NCBI GenBank assembly: GCA_001314715.1 | Contig: LJSV01000013.1 | Span: forward strand, 43,509-107,508 | Direction of reading: 5' to 3' | Length of the DNA: 64,000 bases | From: Rhodobacteraceae bacterium HLUCCA12 | GTDB lineage: Bacteria > Pseudomonadota > Alphaproteobacteria > Rhodobacterales > Rhodobacteraceae | Part shown: in pieces, positions 7,450 to 16,123 of the stretch | Numbering within the stretch: the first letter of the stretch is position 1 | Layout: the number at the start of each line of letters is the position of its first letter | The notes under the pieces: generated by a model | The model's database searches: none | Told to the model about the DNA's origin: nothing | What the model saw: the letters and a program-made list of their open reading frames with translations, nothing else | Made by a program: the position numbers and the translations under genes

Positions 7450-9340
7450 AGCCCCAGACCTCCTGGTATTGGCGATCAAAGACGTTATCGACGCGCAGCA
7501 CGACATCGGCATGATCGTTCACCGCATAGCGAAAGCTCGTATCGAACAGCGTATAGTTCGGCATCCGCCGGGACACCCCGGCCAGGAAATCATCCTGCGG
7601 CGCGCGCCCGGCCACATGCCGGGCCGAGACCGTCCCCGACAGCCGGTCGGTCAGGATGGCATCCAGCGACAGGTTCACGACGTGGCGCGGAACCATCGTC
7701 AACTGATCGCCCGCCGGGGTGCGGGTGTCGGTATAGGTATAGTTTGCCCCCAGGGTCAGACGATCGTTCAGGGGCGCGCTGGCGCTCAGCTCCACGCCCT
7801 GCCGGCGCGTCACGCCGGGGATGTTCTGATAGGCGTTGGTGAAACCGGGCGGAAGGGCAAAGGTGCAGGGATCGGCCCAGGCGCCGCACCATTCGATGGC
7901 GTTGTCGGTGTCGATCCGGAACACCGTCGCGCCAAGGCTGACATCGCCGCTGCGCCAGTCGACGCCCAGTTCCGCCGAACGGCTGGTTTCAGGTTGCAGG
8001 TTGGGATTGGGCGCCACCATTGTAGCGCCGAAATTGGCCCCGAACCGCTGGTTGAGCGACGGCGCGGTAAAGCCGCGCCCCACCGCCCCGCGCACGGTAA
8101 GCGTGTCGCTTGCCTGCCACGCGGCGCTGATGCGCCCGCTGGTAAAGGTGCCGAAATCCCTGTTGCGATCCACACGGGCGGTGGCGGCAATATCCAACCC
8201 CGCGGTCGGCGACCACAGCGCCTGCCCGAAGGCGCCCATCGTGCGCATGCTTTCGCGCCCGGCAAGGCTGGCCTCGTACTCGCCGCGATCGACCGTCGTA
8301 TCGGCGCCCCAGACCAGTGTCAGGCCCTCGTTGACGGAGGTCGAACCCTGATAGGCCAGACTGGTACGGTCGCCCTCGTACCACCCGGCTGGCGCCCCGC
8401 CCTCGTTGAACCGGCGCGTGATGTCATAGTGGCTGAGCGACAGTTCATGGCGCGTCACGCCCGTATCAAGTTCGGCAAAGGCGCGCCCGCCCCATTCGCG
8501 CCGCTGCGACTCGTTGTCGGCGGATGGGTTGCCATAGCCGTCGTATTCCGCACGCGTGCGCTGGGTGAAGGCCGAGAACCCGAAGGCAAGCGCCTCGCTG
8601 GCCTGATAACGGAAATAGGCCGACAGGCGCGTCATGTCGAAACCGTCACGCTCAAGTCCCGGCGTTCGGGGCAACGCGCCTTCCCAGGCCGAAAATCCGT
8701 CGCTGCGCCGATGTGCCAGCGTCACGGAGGTTTCCATCCGCGAATCGCGGAACGCCAGCGTGTAGCGCCCGCCGAAGGTGTTGTTCGAGCCACCCTCGAC
8801 TGCGGCTTCCTGGCTGAACCCGTCCTGCTGCGGGCGCCGGGTGGTGACGCTGACGACGCCACCCACGGCCGAGCCGCCGTAAAGCGCCGATTGCGAGCCG
8901 CGCAGCACCTCCAGGCGTTCGATGTCGTCGATCGCCAGGCTTCCGAAATCGAATTCGGTGGTGATGCCGGTCGGATCATCGACGCGCACGCCATCGACAT
9001 AGACCGCGACATAACGCGGTCCGGCCCCGCGGATCGTCAGTTGCGCAGCGGTGCCGAAACCGCCGGATCGGGTGACGTTCAGTCCCGGCAGGCGGTTCAG
9101 AACGCCGCCAAGGCTGGTTTCTCCGTCGCGTTCCAGTTCCTCGCGTTCGATGACGCTGACCGACGCGCCGGAACGCTGGATTTCCGTCGCGACGCGATTG
9201 GCGATGACCGTGATCTCGTCAAGGTCGAACGCTTGCTGTGCCAGCACCGGAAACGGCGCGGCAATTGCCAGCACACCGGCAAGACCCGCCAGAGGCAGGC
9301 GCATGGAATACGGCCGGGAACGATCTGAAATTCTGGACAT
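7400..9340 (-). CDS. btuB: TonB-dependent outer-membrane corrinoid receptor, BtuB type
   Basis: About 646 residues: signal peptide ending near LAQQ, TonB box-like start FDLDEITVIANR, plug domain (ERLEVLRGSQSALYGGSAVGG) and a 22-strand-type barrel ending in an aromatic residue (VAARF) as outer-membrane proteins require. Length is close to BtuB. The start used is 9340; ATGs at 9352 and 9304 are alternatives, the latter giving the most compact signal peptide. It is the first gene after a cobalamin riboswitch, which makes corrinoid the likely ligand rather than iron. Confidence 0.9.
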   Translation of the reverse strand: MSRISDRSRPYSMRLPLAGLAGVLAIAAPFPVLAQQAFDLDEITVIANRVATEIQRSGASVSVIEREELERDGETSLGGVLNRLPGLNVTRSGGFGTAAQLTIRGAGPRYVAVYVDGVRVDDPTGITTEFDFGSLAIDDIERLEVLRGSQSALYGGSAVGGVVSVTTRRPQQDGFSQEAAVEGGSNNTFGGRYTLAFRDSRMETSVTLAHRRSDGFSAWEGALPRTPGLERDGFDMTRLSAYFRYQASEALAFGFSAFTQRTRAEYDGYGNPSADNESQRREWGGRAFAELDTGVTRHELSLSHYDITRRFNEGGAPAGWYEGDRTSLAYQGSTSVNEGLTLVWGADTTVDRGEYEASLAGRESMRTMGAFGQALWSPTAGLDIAATARVDRNRDFGTFTSGRISAAWQASDTLTVRGAVGRGFTAPSLNQRFGANFGATMVAPNPNLQPETSRSAELGVDWRSGDVSLGATVFRIDTDNAIEWCGAWADPCTFALPPGFTNAYQNIPGVTRRQGVELSASAPLNDRLTLGANYTYTDTRTPAGDQLTMVPRHVVNLSLDAILTDRLSGTVSARHVAGRAPQDDFLAGVSRRMPNYTLFDTSFRYAVNDHADVVLRVDNVFDRQYQEVWGYGTPGRSYYLGVAARF

Positions 9341-9483
9341 GACAACAGCCATCCTATGTAAAGCGCGACCCCGCGCGCGTTCATCAAGATGTCTGGGAGA
9401 CGTGACTCCGCAGACGGTGCATTGCGTCACCTCTACGGTCTGACCGTTACCCGCAGCGCCACCCGCGCCGGGATAGGGTGAAC

Positions 9484-9640
9484 ACTTCGGCAGGTCTCCT
9501 GACTTGCGGGTCGTCGCTTTGTCGGGCCTTCCCATGGTTGAACCACAGTGGCATTTGCCGACATCGCTCGCCGCTTACAGTTGCGGGGGCAGTTCCGGAC
9601 TTGGCCGAGAGGCCGCACCGAATTCCCTTTCAGCGGATGA
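9484..9640 (-). promoter_or_regulatory. Cobalamin (adenosylcobalamin) riboswitch
   Basis: Read on the minus strand the element holds the known order of conserved blocks: GGGAATTCGGTG, CCGGAACTGCCCCCGCAACT, TAAGCGG, the B12 box GCCACTG (near 9545-9551), GGGAAGG, and the closing AAGTCAGGAGACCTGCC (near 9490-9506). It lies about 145 bases before the btuB start. In this family ligand binding lowers expression of the downstream genes, so the btuB-to-tonB operon should be repressed when B12 is plentiful. Confidence 0.95.
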
Positions 9641-9784
9641 TCCATCCGCACCGAAGCATCCGCTGGATACGCGATCCCGGCCGCGCTGACAAGGACCGAC
9701 AGCGACCCACCGGGCAGTAACGGCGACACCGGGCGCGCTTTGCATCCTTGCGACGTAATCCCGCCGGGACCGTGCCGGACATCG

Positions 9785-9819
9785 AAAAAAGGCCCCGCAC
9801 CGGCAAGCCGGGCGGGGCA
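9785..9819 (-). terminator. Rho-independent terminator of the ectoine operon
   Basis: On the minus strand a GC-rich stem (GCCCCGCCCGG pairing with CCGGTGCGGGGC around a short loop) is followed directly by six T. It lies 75 bases after the ask stop codon and separates the ectoine operon from the cobalamin leader. Confidence 0.88.
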
Positions 9820-9895
9820 GTGCGGCGCATGACCGCCGTTCAGTTTCGCAAGGCCCGGCTCATGCGCGCAGGCCCGGTTTATGTGTTCTCGTTCG

Positions 9896-11332
9896 TCAGG
9901 CCGCGATCTTTTGCGGCGCGGCCACCTCGATCATTTCGGCGTGCAAGGTCTTGATCGCCCCATCCAGATCGTCGCGGTTGAGCAGGAATTGTACATCGAC
10001 ATTGCGGCTGGGCTGCTGTGCGGCCAGCACCGAAATACCGGCCTCTTCCAGGGCGCGAAGCCCGCGCAGAAGAACCCGCTGGTCACGCAGATCGCGCCCG
10101 ATCACCGACGCGATCGCCGCCGAATGCGCCGACACTTGCGCCGAGGGGAAGCTGCGTTGCAGATCAGCCTCGACGCGGCGCACGACCTTGGGCGACGCAT
10201 CCAGATAGTGCGTGATCGTATTGGCGTTCGAACTCTTGGAGACAATGAAGGCGTTGTGGCGTTTCAGCACTTCCAGCACGGTGCTGTCATAGCCCTTCAC
10301 GCCCACCATCTCCGGCTCGAACAGTTCCAGCGCGATCACCGGCAGGCCGGTCACGATCTCGGCGGCGGGGTGGTCAGCCGGTGCATCGTCGATCAGCGTG
10401 CCGGGATCTTCGGGTTCGAAGGCATTGGTCACGCGCAACGGAATATGCGCCTGGCGCAGGGTCTTGGCGGCCTTTGGGTGGATTGCCTCCATCCCCAGAT
10501 TGGCCAGTTGATCGGCCACGTCGTAATTGGTGTGGCCCAGCTTGCGCACGGCATCCGCACCGACCAGACCGGGATCGGCCGACGACAGGTGGAATTCCTT
10601 GTGGATGATGGCTTCGGCAGCGCCCGTCAGCGCGGCAAGACGCGAAAACGTGACCTCGGAATAGCCGCGATCGAATTCCGCCATAAGCCCGTCGGTGCAT
10701 TGCGCATAGCCGGTAACGATTGGCAATTCGGCTGAAAGATCGATCCCTTCCAGGCCCGCGCTCAAACGCTCGTCCAGATCCAGCTCGCGTTCGTCGCGCC
10801 AGCCGGTCAGATCGACGAACCGGGCCGAAACGCCGGAACGGTTCAACAGCAGGGTTGCGACATAGGCCGAATGCGCCTCGCCCAGCCCCGACAAGAGTTC
10901 GCGAAACACCATCATGTGCTGCGTCAGCCGGAAGTGGCCGTAGCTGCACAACCTTTGCAGGTCGAACAGGCACGAGCGCGCACCCTCGATCCGGTCGCGC
11001 ACGAATTCGTCGGCCTGCGACAGATCGGCGGGGTGTTCGAGGATCTGGTGATGCGCATCGCGCATGGCCTGGGCCACCCGATCCAGCGCGCTCAGCCAGC
11101 CGTGCCCTTCGGATGCGCTGGCGAAACAGGCATAGACGCCGGGTTCGCCGGTCTTCTTGTGTTCAAGCAGCAAGTTGGTGATGCCACCGAATGCAGAGAC
11201 GACAAAGATCCGGTTATAGAGCGCATCGCCCTCGCGCTTGCCGATCAACAGCGTATCGCGCAACTCTTTCAGGCGACTCATCGAAGTGCCGCCGATCTTC
11301 TCGACGGTGTGACGGGCGGTTTTGTCGGTCAT
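9896..11332 (-). CDS. ask: Ectoine-specific aspartate kinase, Ask_Ect
   Basis: A 478-residue kinase beginning with the KIGGTSMS motif (residues 12-19) used for aspartate phosphorylation and carrying FVVSAFGGITNLLL, HKEFHLSSADPGLVG and two C-terminal ACT-like segments (about 330-470). It has the length and insertions of the Ask_Ect subgroup, which supplies aspartyl phosphate for L-2,4-diaminobutyrate production and largely escapes feedback by lysine and threonine. It is the last gene of the ectoine cluster, 60 bases after ectD across a hairpin. Position plus family make the role secure. Confidence 0.92.
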   Translation of the reverse strand: MTDKTARHTVEKIGGTSMSRLKELRDTLLIGKREGDALYNRIFVVSAFGGITNLLLEHKKTGEPGVYACFASASEGHGWLSALDRVAQAMRDAHHQILEHPADLSQADEFVRDRIEGARSCLFDLQRLCSYGHFRLTQHMMVFRELLSGLGEAHSAYVATLLLNRSGVSARFVDLTGWRDERELDLDERLSAGLEGIDLSAELPIVTGYAQCTDGLMAEFDRGYSEVTFSRLAALTGAAEAIIHKEFHLSSADPGLVGADAVRKLGHTNYDVADQLANLGMEAIHPKAAKTLRQAHIPLRVTNAFEPEDPGTLIDDAPADHPAAEIVTGLPVIALELFEPEMVGVKGYDSTVLEVLKRHNAFIVSKSSNANTITHYLDASPKVVRRVEADLQRSFPSAQVSAHSAAIASVIGRDLRDQRVLLRGLRALEEAGISVLAAQQPSRNVDVQFLLNRDDLDGAIKTLHAEMIEVAAPQKIAA

Positions 11333-11350
11333 GGGGATATGTCCCTTCGG

Positions 11351-11375
11351 GGCGGCACGAACGTGCCGTGCCGCC
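11351..11375 (-). promoter_or_regulatory. Hairpin between ectD and ask
   Basis: Perfect 9-base arms (11351-11359 and 11367-11375) around a 7-base loop, with no T-tract. It lies in the 60-base gap between ectD and ask and could protect the upstream ectABCD message or reduce read-through into ask. Function is inferred from position. Confidence 0.45.
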
Positions 11376-11392
11376 GTTCTTGTTGGTTGCGG

Positions 11393-12322
11393 TCAGGCCA
11401 GGCTGCCGGTTACAGGCGCGATGGCCTTGGGGGCGCCGCGATGCGCCAGATGGGCGGGGCGCGGCGCCGGCGCGGCATAGGGCTCACGCAGGGCGTTCGA
11501 GACCGCGTTGAACACGAAAAAGGCATTCGAACGCGGGAACGGCGTGATGTTCCCGTTCGAGCCATGCATCGTGTTGCAGTCGAAAAAGATCAGCGTCCCG
11601 GCCGGGCCGGTTGCGGTGTCGATCCCATGGGCCTCGGCAAGCTCGCGCAACGCCTTTTGCGACGGAGTCCCGATCGTCTGTTTCTTGAGCGAACTGCGAT
11701 AGTTGTTTTCCGGCGTCTCGCCCTGGCATCCGATATAGCGCCGCTGCGATCCGGGCATCAGCATCAGCGGCCCGTTCAGCGCGTCGTTGTCGGTCAGCAG
11801 CAACGAGGCCGAGACCGCGCGCATGCGCGGCATGCCGTCTTCGGCGTGCCAGGTTTCGAAATCGGAATGCCAGTAGAATTCCTTGCCGGTAAAGCCCGGT
11901 TTGTAGTTCAGGCGCGACTGGTGGACATAGACATCGTCGCCCAGCAGGAATTGCGCCACACCGGCCAGCCGCGAATCGCGCGCAAGGCGGTCGAAGGCCG
12001 GCGAGTTCTGGACCAGGCGAAAGACGGTGCGCACCTCGCCGCTGCCGGGTTCGGTGACGACGTCCTCGTTGCCGTCCAGGGCACCGCCGCGCAAATCGGC
12101 GGAACTTTGGATAAGGGCGCGCACCTCGTCGGCACTGAAGGCGTCGCGCAGGATCAGATAGCCGTTCTTGTCATAGGATTCGGCCTGCTCGCGCGAGATG
12201 GGGGCCGTTTCGGTCCATGTGCTCCACAGGACAGGGTCCACCCGGTCGATGATCTGCTCGTGATCAGCAAAACGCGTCGGATAGACATCGGATTCGTGTC
12301 GGATCGGCTGATGAAGTGTCAT
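11393..12322 (-). CDS. ectD: Ectoine 5-hydroxylase
   Basis: A 309-residue non-haem Fe(II)/2-oxoglutarate dioxygenase. The iron ligands are visible as His152-Ser-Asp154 (FYWHSDFETWH) and His253 (TMHGS), close to the positions in characterised EctD proteins, and the signature around residues 139-165 is intact. It converts ectoine to 5-hydroxyectoine using O2. The start at 12322 has a strong AAGGAG site; a longer reading frame upstream is intergenic. It follows ectC by 120 bases, a wider gap than elsewhere in the operon, so it may have extra regulation. Confidence 0.95.
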   Translation of the reverse strand: MTLHQPIRHESDVYPTRFADHEQIIDRVDPVLWSTWTETAPISREQAESYDKNGYLILRDAFSADEVRALIQSSADLRGGALDGNEDVVTEPGSGEVRTVFRLVQNSPAFDRLARDSRLAGVAQFLLGDDVYVHQSRLNYKPGFTGKEFYWHSDFETWHAEDGMPRMRAVSASLLLTDNDALNGPLMLMPGSQRRYIGCQGETPENNYRSSLKKQTIGTPSQKALRELAEAHGIDTATGPAGTLIFFDCNTMHGSNGNITPFPRSNAFFVFNAVSNALREPYAAPAPRPAHLAHRGAPKAIAPVTGSLA

Positions 12323-12442
12323 GCGCTTTCTCCTTTTCTTGTCAGATGTTAACCCGGTTTTATTGCAACATGCGCGGTTTGGACCCGCGCAGTTGATGGA
12401 CGGCGGGGGCCGGGGCCGACCCGCCATCTCGGAATTGCGATA

Positions 12443-12841
12443 TCAGCCCGCCGCAGTTTCGGGCGCGGCGGCATAGCTGCCATCGGCCTGATGCACCTCG
12501 GTCCCGGTCACGGGCGGGTTGAAGCAGCAGGCCATAACGAGATCTTCCTCGGAGCGCACGATATGCTTGTCGTGCTGGTCCAGCGCATACATCACGCCGG
12601 GCCGGATCTGGTGCGTCTCGCCGGTGGCGACATCGGTAATGCTGCCCTTGCCGGAGATGCAATAGACGCTTTCGAAATGGTTCTTGTAGTGGAACTGATG
12701 TTCCGAACCGGCCTCAAGCGTCGTGATGTGAAAGGAAAAACCCATTCCGTCGCGCGCCAGCAGCATGCGCACGCTGGTCCATCGGGCATCGCTGACGGCC
12801 TTGTCCGTGTTCTTCAGTTCGTGAAAGTCGCGTATGATCAT
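12443..12841 (-). CDS. ectC: L-ectoine synthase
   Basis: A 132-residue cupin of the normal EctC length. The metal- and substrate-binding strands are visible: FHITTLEAGSEHQFHYKNH (about residues 36-55), a conserved Glu in FESVYCISGKG, and the C-terminal DQHDKHIVRS. It cyclises N-gamma-acetyl-2,4-diaminobutyrate to ectoine with loss of water, the last step of synthesis. It starts three bases after the ectB stop codon, so translation is probably coupled. Confidence 0.95.
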   Translation of the reverse strand: MIIRDFHELKNTDKAVSDARWTSVRMLLARDGMGFSFHITTLEAGSEHQFHYKNHFESVYCISGKGSITDVATGETHQIRPGVMYALDQHDKHIVRSEEDLVMACCFNPPVTGTEVHQADGSYAAAPETAAG

Positions 12842-12844
12842 CGT

Positions 12845-14134
12845 TTACTCCGCTGCGATCTTGTTGTCGGCGGTGATACTGCGCACCGCGGCCTCCAGAA
12901 TGTCCAGACCCTTGTTGAAGAGCGCGTCGGGCGTGGTCAGCGGGGCAAGGACCTTGACCACCTCGTCATGGGCACCCGAGGTCTCGATGATGAGACCATC
13001 GTCAAAGCATCGCGCGCAGATCGCCCCGGCCAGATCGCCGCTGCCGGTGTCGATGCCGCGCATCATGCCGCGCCCCTTCAGCGACGCCCCCGGAATCAGG
13101 GCGGCGATCGCCTGCAACCGATCTTGCAACAGCGCGCCCTTGCGGCGGGTTTCCTGCTCGAATTGGTCATTCGACCAGAATTTTTCAAGCGCGACACGTG
13201 CGGTCACGAAGGCATGGGTGTTGCCGCGGAAGGTGCCGTTGTGTTCGGCCGGCTTCCAGATGTCATGCTCGGGCTTGATCAAAAGCGCGGCGAACGGCAG
13301 ACCCATTCCGCTGAACGATTTGGCCTGGGTGATCATGTCGGGGTCGATATCCATGCCCTCGAAGCTGAAATAAGGGCCTGTGCGACCGATACCGGCCTGG
13401 ATGTCGTCGATGATGAACAGCGCGCCATGTTTGCGGGCAAGGCGCTGGATGCCGCGCAACCACTCACCGCTGGCGGCATTGAGCCCGCCTTCGCCCTGAA
13501 CCGGCTCGACGATGAAGGCGGCTGGCGCGTCCACGCCGCTGGAGGGATTGTCCAGCATCCACTCAATGTAGTCCAGCGAATCGATATCGCCCATCGCGTT
13601 TTCGAATGGCATGTGCGTGACATCGGCCAGGCTGCCGCCACCGGCCCCGCCGCGCTTGCCGGCGTTCCCGGTCAGCGCCAGCGCACCCATGGTCATGCCG
13701 TGAAAGGCATTGGTGAAGGCAATGACATTGCGCCGATCCGTGATCTTGCGGGCAAGCTTGATCGCCGCCTCGACGGCGTTGGTGCCGGTCGGACCGGTCA
13801 TCATGACCTTGTAGTCCATGCCACGCGGCTCAAGGATCAGGCGTTCGAACGTTTGCAGGAACGCGGCCTTGGTGTCGGTGAACATGTCAAGGCCGTGGGC
13901 GATCCCGTCCTGGCTGATGTGCTCGATCAACGCAGCTTTCATGTCGGGGTCGTTGTGGCCATAGTTCAGCGACGAGCACCCGGCCAGAAAGTCGATGTAT
14001 TCGCGCCCGCCGGCATCGGTCAGGACCGATCCGCTGGCGCTGGCGAAAACGACGGGAAAGCTGCGGCAATAGCTGCGCGCCTCGCTTTCGCGTCGAGAAA
14101 AGATCTTCGTGTCCGCTGACGTGTCAGTCGGCAT
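12845..14134 (-). CDS. ectB: L-2,4-diaminobutyrate:2-oxoglutarate aminotransferase
   Basis: A 429-residue class III PLP aminotransferase of normal EctB length. The glycine-rich TGPTGTNAVEAA block, NAFHGMTMG, the IIDDIQAGIGRTG strand and the PLP lysine in QAKSFSGMGLP (about residue 270) are all present. It transaminates aspartate semialdehyde with glutamate to give diaminobutyrate, the first committed step. It lies 47 bases after ectA and 3 bases before ectC. Confidence 0.95.
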   Translation of the reverse strand: MPTDTSADTKIFSRRESEARSYCRSFPVVFASASGSVLTDAGGREYIDFLAGCSSLNYGHNDPDMKAALIEHISQDGIAHGLDMFTDTKAAFLQTFERLILEPRGMDYKVMMTGPTGTNAVEAAIKLARKITDRRNVIAFTNAFHGMTMGALALTGNAGKRGGAGGGSLADVTHMPFENAMGDIDSLDYIEWMLDNPSSGVDAPAAFIVEPVQGEGGLNAASGEWLRGIQRLARKHGALFIIDDIQAGIGRTGPYFSFEGMDIDPDMITQAKSFSGMGLPFAALLIKPEHDIWKPAEHNGTFRGNTHAFVTARVALEKFWSNDQFEQETRRKGALLQDRLQAIAALIPGASLKGRGMMRGIDTGSGDLAGAICARCFDDGLIIETSGAHDEVVKVLAPLTTPDALFNKGLDILEAAVRSITADNKIAAE

Positions 14135-14181
14135 GGGGATACCTCGAATGATTGTTTGACTGTATGGCTGCTGCCGCGCGC

Positions 14182-14718
14182 TCAGGCAGCCCGCGCACGG
14201 GCCACCGGGGCGGGGAAGCGGATCGTTACCATGTGTTCCGTCGCGTGCTCGCCATCGAAATGGTCGTCTTTCCGATAGTGCGGCTCGTCGCTCAGGATTC
14301 CGCCATGACGTTCGGCCAGACTGCGGAACAGCCGCCAGCTGGGGTCGTTGTCACGGGTGATCGTGGTCTTCAGGCGCCGCACGCCGGCAAGATCATCGCG
14401 CGACAAAAGTCGGTCCAGCATTTCGCTGCCAAGACCTAACCCGCGCGCCTTTGACGACACCGCGACCTGCCACACGAACAGCGTGTCAGGGGCATCGGGC
14501 AGACGATAGCCCGAAATCCAGCCGACCGGCACACCGTCCTTTTCCGCCAGGATACAGGTATCGGCAAAATGGTCGCACTGGATCAGGTTGCAATACATGC
14601 TGTTCTCGTCCAGCGGCTTGCAGGCCCGGATAAGCGCCCAGACGTCGCTGCCGTCCCGCGGCTCGGGTTTGCGGAAGGTCAGCACCTCATCAGCGGTTGT
14701 CTCGATCATGTCTTTCAT
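14182..14718 (-). CDS. ectA: L-2,4-diaminobutyrate N-gamma-acetyltransferase
   Basis: A 178-residue GNAT acetyltransferase with the EctA-specific start (FRKPEPRDGSDVWALIRAC), LDENSMYCNLIQC and the acetyl-CoA loop ARGLGLGSEML (about residues 91-101). It acetylates diaminobutyrate before ring closure by EctC. It is the first gene of the operon: the start at 14718 has a GAGG site, and the 219-base upstream gap to a divergent MarR-type gene contains the promoters. Confidence 0.95.
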   Translation of the reverse strand: MKDMIETTADEVLTFRKPEPRDGSDVWALIRACKPLDENSMYCNLIQCDHFADTCILAEKDGVPVGWISGYRLPDAPDTLFVWQVAVSSKARGLGLGSEMLDRLLSRDDLAGVRRLKTTITRDNDPSWRLFRSLAERHGGILSDEPHYRKDDHFDGEHATEHMVTIRFPAPVARARAA

Positions 14719-14937
14719 GTCGCGATCCTCTGTCTTTCGTTCGACTAACTAAACATAGATCGCCTTGAATGCAAGCTTTTGCGTTGTATTTGCTTGAATA
14801 TAGTCGGCGTGAATCGGTGTTTTTCTTTGACTCAAAGGCGGTTAGCGGTATGAAAATTTCCCTCGCCGAACTGGATTGAACAGAACGATTGACCATTTCC
14901 GCGCCATGTCGATAATAGCGGCATCGGTAGCAGGGCG
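14719..14937. promoter_or_regulatory. Divergent ectA/marR promoter region
   Basis: An AT-rich gap between head-to-head genes. For the regulator a good promoter is visible on the plus strand: TTGACT (14827-14832), 16-base spacer, TATGAA (14849-14854). On the ectA side, TATATT on the minus strand (near 14797-14802) is a weak -10 candidate without a good -35. CTTGAAT occurs twice in the same orientation (14764-14770 and 14793-14799, 29 bases apart), and CAAGC/GCTTG arms at 14772-14776 and 14792-14796 could be a regulator site. The operator assignment is tentative. Confidence 0.5.
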
Positions 14938-15414
14938 TTGGGGGCGGATTTGGAGCGGATCGATGTTTGCCTGATCGCGCTGCGCCGCATTCTCAGGGCT
15001 ACCGAACTTCATGGCAAGGAACTTGCGCAATCGGCCGGGCTGACCCCGGTACAGTTGCGCGTGGTCCAGATCCTGGCCGAATCGGGCACCAGTACCGGCG
15101 GCGCGATCGCCAAGCGGATGCATGTCGCCCCAGCGACCATCACCGCGATGATCGACAAATTGCAGCGATCGGGGCATGTGGCCCGGCAACCCAGCCACAT
15201 TGACCGTCGCCAGACCCTGATCGCCCTGACCGACAAGGGGCGCGAGGCGCTCAAGCGCGCACCAGACGCGTTGCAGCAGCGTTTCGCAGCCGAGTTCGAG
15301 GCGCTGGACGATTGGGAACAGGCGATGATCGTCGCCGTGCTGGAGCGCGTCGCGGTGATGCTGGACGCCGGTGATGCCGACCGAGGCGCGGTCCTCTATC
15401 CCGGCGATCTTTAA
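14938..15414 (+). CDS. MarR-family regulator, probable EctR/CosR-type controller of ectoine synthesis
   Basis: A 158-residue winged-helix protein with the MarR core: first helices (ELAQSAGLTPVQLRVVQIL), recognition helix in GAIAKRMHVAPATITAMIDKL, and wing HIDRRQTLIALTDKGREAL. No ATG fits; translation likely begins at the TTG at 14938 (or at 14950) after a G-rich stretch. MarR-type EctR1 and CosR proteins repress ectoine operons in other proteobacteria and this gene is divergent from ectA, so the same role is proposed. The downstream gap leads to the genomic island. Confidence 0.82.
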   Translation: MGADLERIDVCLIALRRILRATELHGKELAQSAGLTPVQLRVVQILAESGTSTGGAIAKRMHVAPATITAMIDKLQRSGHVARQPSHIDRRQTLIALTDKGREALKRAPDALQQRFAAEFEALDDWEQAMIVAVLERVAVMLDAGDADRGAVLYPGDL

Positions 15415-15489
15415 CCCGCTTGCGCCTGGACCGGGGTCGATACCGGGGTCCGGTCGCATCCGGTGGCGCGTCGGCATCGTGATTTTCGG

Positions 15490-15500
15490 AAATGGCGCGC
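15490..15500. repeat. attL core: left end of the genomic island
   Basis: The 11-base word AAATGGCGCGC occurs here and again at 41207-41217, where it contains the CCA end and part of the acceptor stem of tRNA-Arg. Joining the chromosome left of this copy to the tRNA right of the other copy gives a normal 79-base spacer between the regulator gene and the tRNA, as expected for the empty site. Sequence right of this copy (GCCGAAGATG) is also similar to the tRNA side (CCGAAAGGAT). Crossover position within the core is not resolved. Confidence 0.75.
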
Positions 15501-15665
15501 GCCGAAGATGAAACTTCGAACTCCCAACACGCTGATTTATTTGAAACTTTAGAGAATTGGAACGCCTATCTTAAGGCTGAAGGCGTCAAATTCCCACGGC
15601 AACCTCTTCAGCATGCAAAGCAAGCTCCGCGTCCTCGCAAACGTCGTGGAGGGCCGTCGCTATGA
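15492..15665 (+). pseudogene. Stranded 3' end of the island's serine recombinase gene
   Basis: Starting in the att core, frame ATG-GCG-CGC continues open for 54 further codons to a TGA at 15663-15665, which overlaps the mobC-like start as ATGA. At the right end of the island the recombinase reads through the same ATG-GCG-CGC in the same frame. Joining the ends, as in the excised circle, therefore gives an uninterrupted recombinase of about 569 residues ending in a basic tail (RPRKRRGGPSL). In the integrated state the fragment has its own ATG and could make a 57-residue peptide, but no ribosome site is evident. This is read directly from the sequence; excision itself is inference. Confidence 0.72.
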
Positions 15666-16123
15666 ATCGGGATGGCTCTATCACCGCTGATATTGATCTC
15701 GCTGCTCACTTCGCCGACGCTGGCGTTCCCACGGTTAAGCCTCGGCGAAAGCGAAAACCGAAATATCCTCGCATCACTCTCCGTCTGTCACAGGACGAAC
15801 ACGCGTGGCTTGTGACAGCCGCCGAAGGAGTATCCGTTAGCTCCTATGTTCGTAAATGCGTATTTGGCGACAGTGCCACGCCACGCAAGGCGCGCGCCCG
15901 CGTTCCGGTGAAGGATGAAAAAGCTCTTGCCGAGATTCTTGCCCGGCTCGGCGCGAGCAAGATGGCGAACAATCTGAACCAGATCGCCTATCAGGCCAAC
16001 TGCGGCTCGCTGCTGATGGATCAGCAGACGGAAGAAGAAATCAGACTCGCCTGCGCGCAGATTGCCTGGATGCGGGTCAAGTTGATCGAGGCGCTTGGAC
16101 TGAAGGCGAATAGAAGCGAATGA
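15662..16123 (+). CDS. MobC-like relaxosome accessory protein
   Basis: A 153-residue basic protein. An N-terminal ribbon-helix-helix-like segment (YPRITLRLSQDEHAWLVTAA, residues about 37-56) precedes the MobC hallmark LGASKMANNLNQIAYQAN (about 99-116). MobC proteins help the relaxase open DNA at oriT. GGAGGG lies eight bases before the start. The start overlaps the stranded recombinase tail (ATGA), and the stop overlaps the relaxase start by four bases, so in an excised circle the recombinase, mobC and relaxase genes would form one coupled series. Confidence 0.82.
   Translation: MNRDGSITADIDLAAHFADAGVPTVKPRRKRKPKYPRITLRLSQDEHAWLVTAAEGVSVSSYVRKCVFGDSATPRKARARVPVKDEKALAEILARLGASKMANNLNQIAYQANCGSLLMDQQTEEEIRLACAQIAWMRVKLIEALGLKANRSE

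Noticed and set aside
7313..9328. 671-codon plus-strand frame opposite btuB
   Set aside because: It is a shadow in high-GC sequence; the minus strand encodes a complete receptor with a signal peptide and riboswitch.
12491..14119. 542-codon plus-strand frame opposite ectB/ectC
   Set aside because: The minus strand encodes recognisable EctB and EctC; this one has no conserved sequence.
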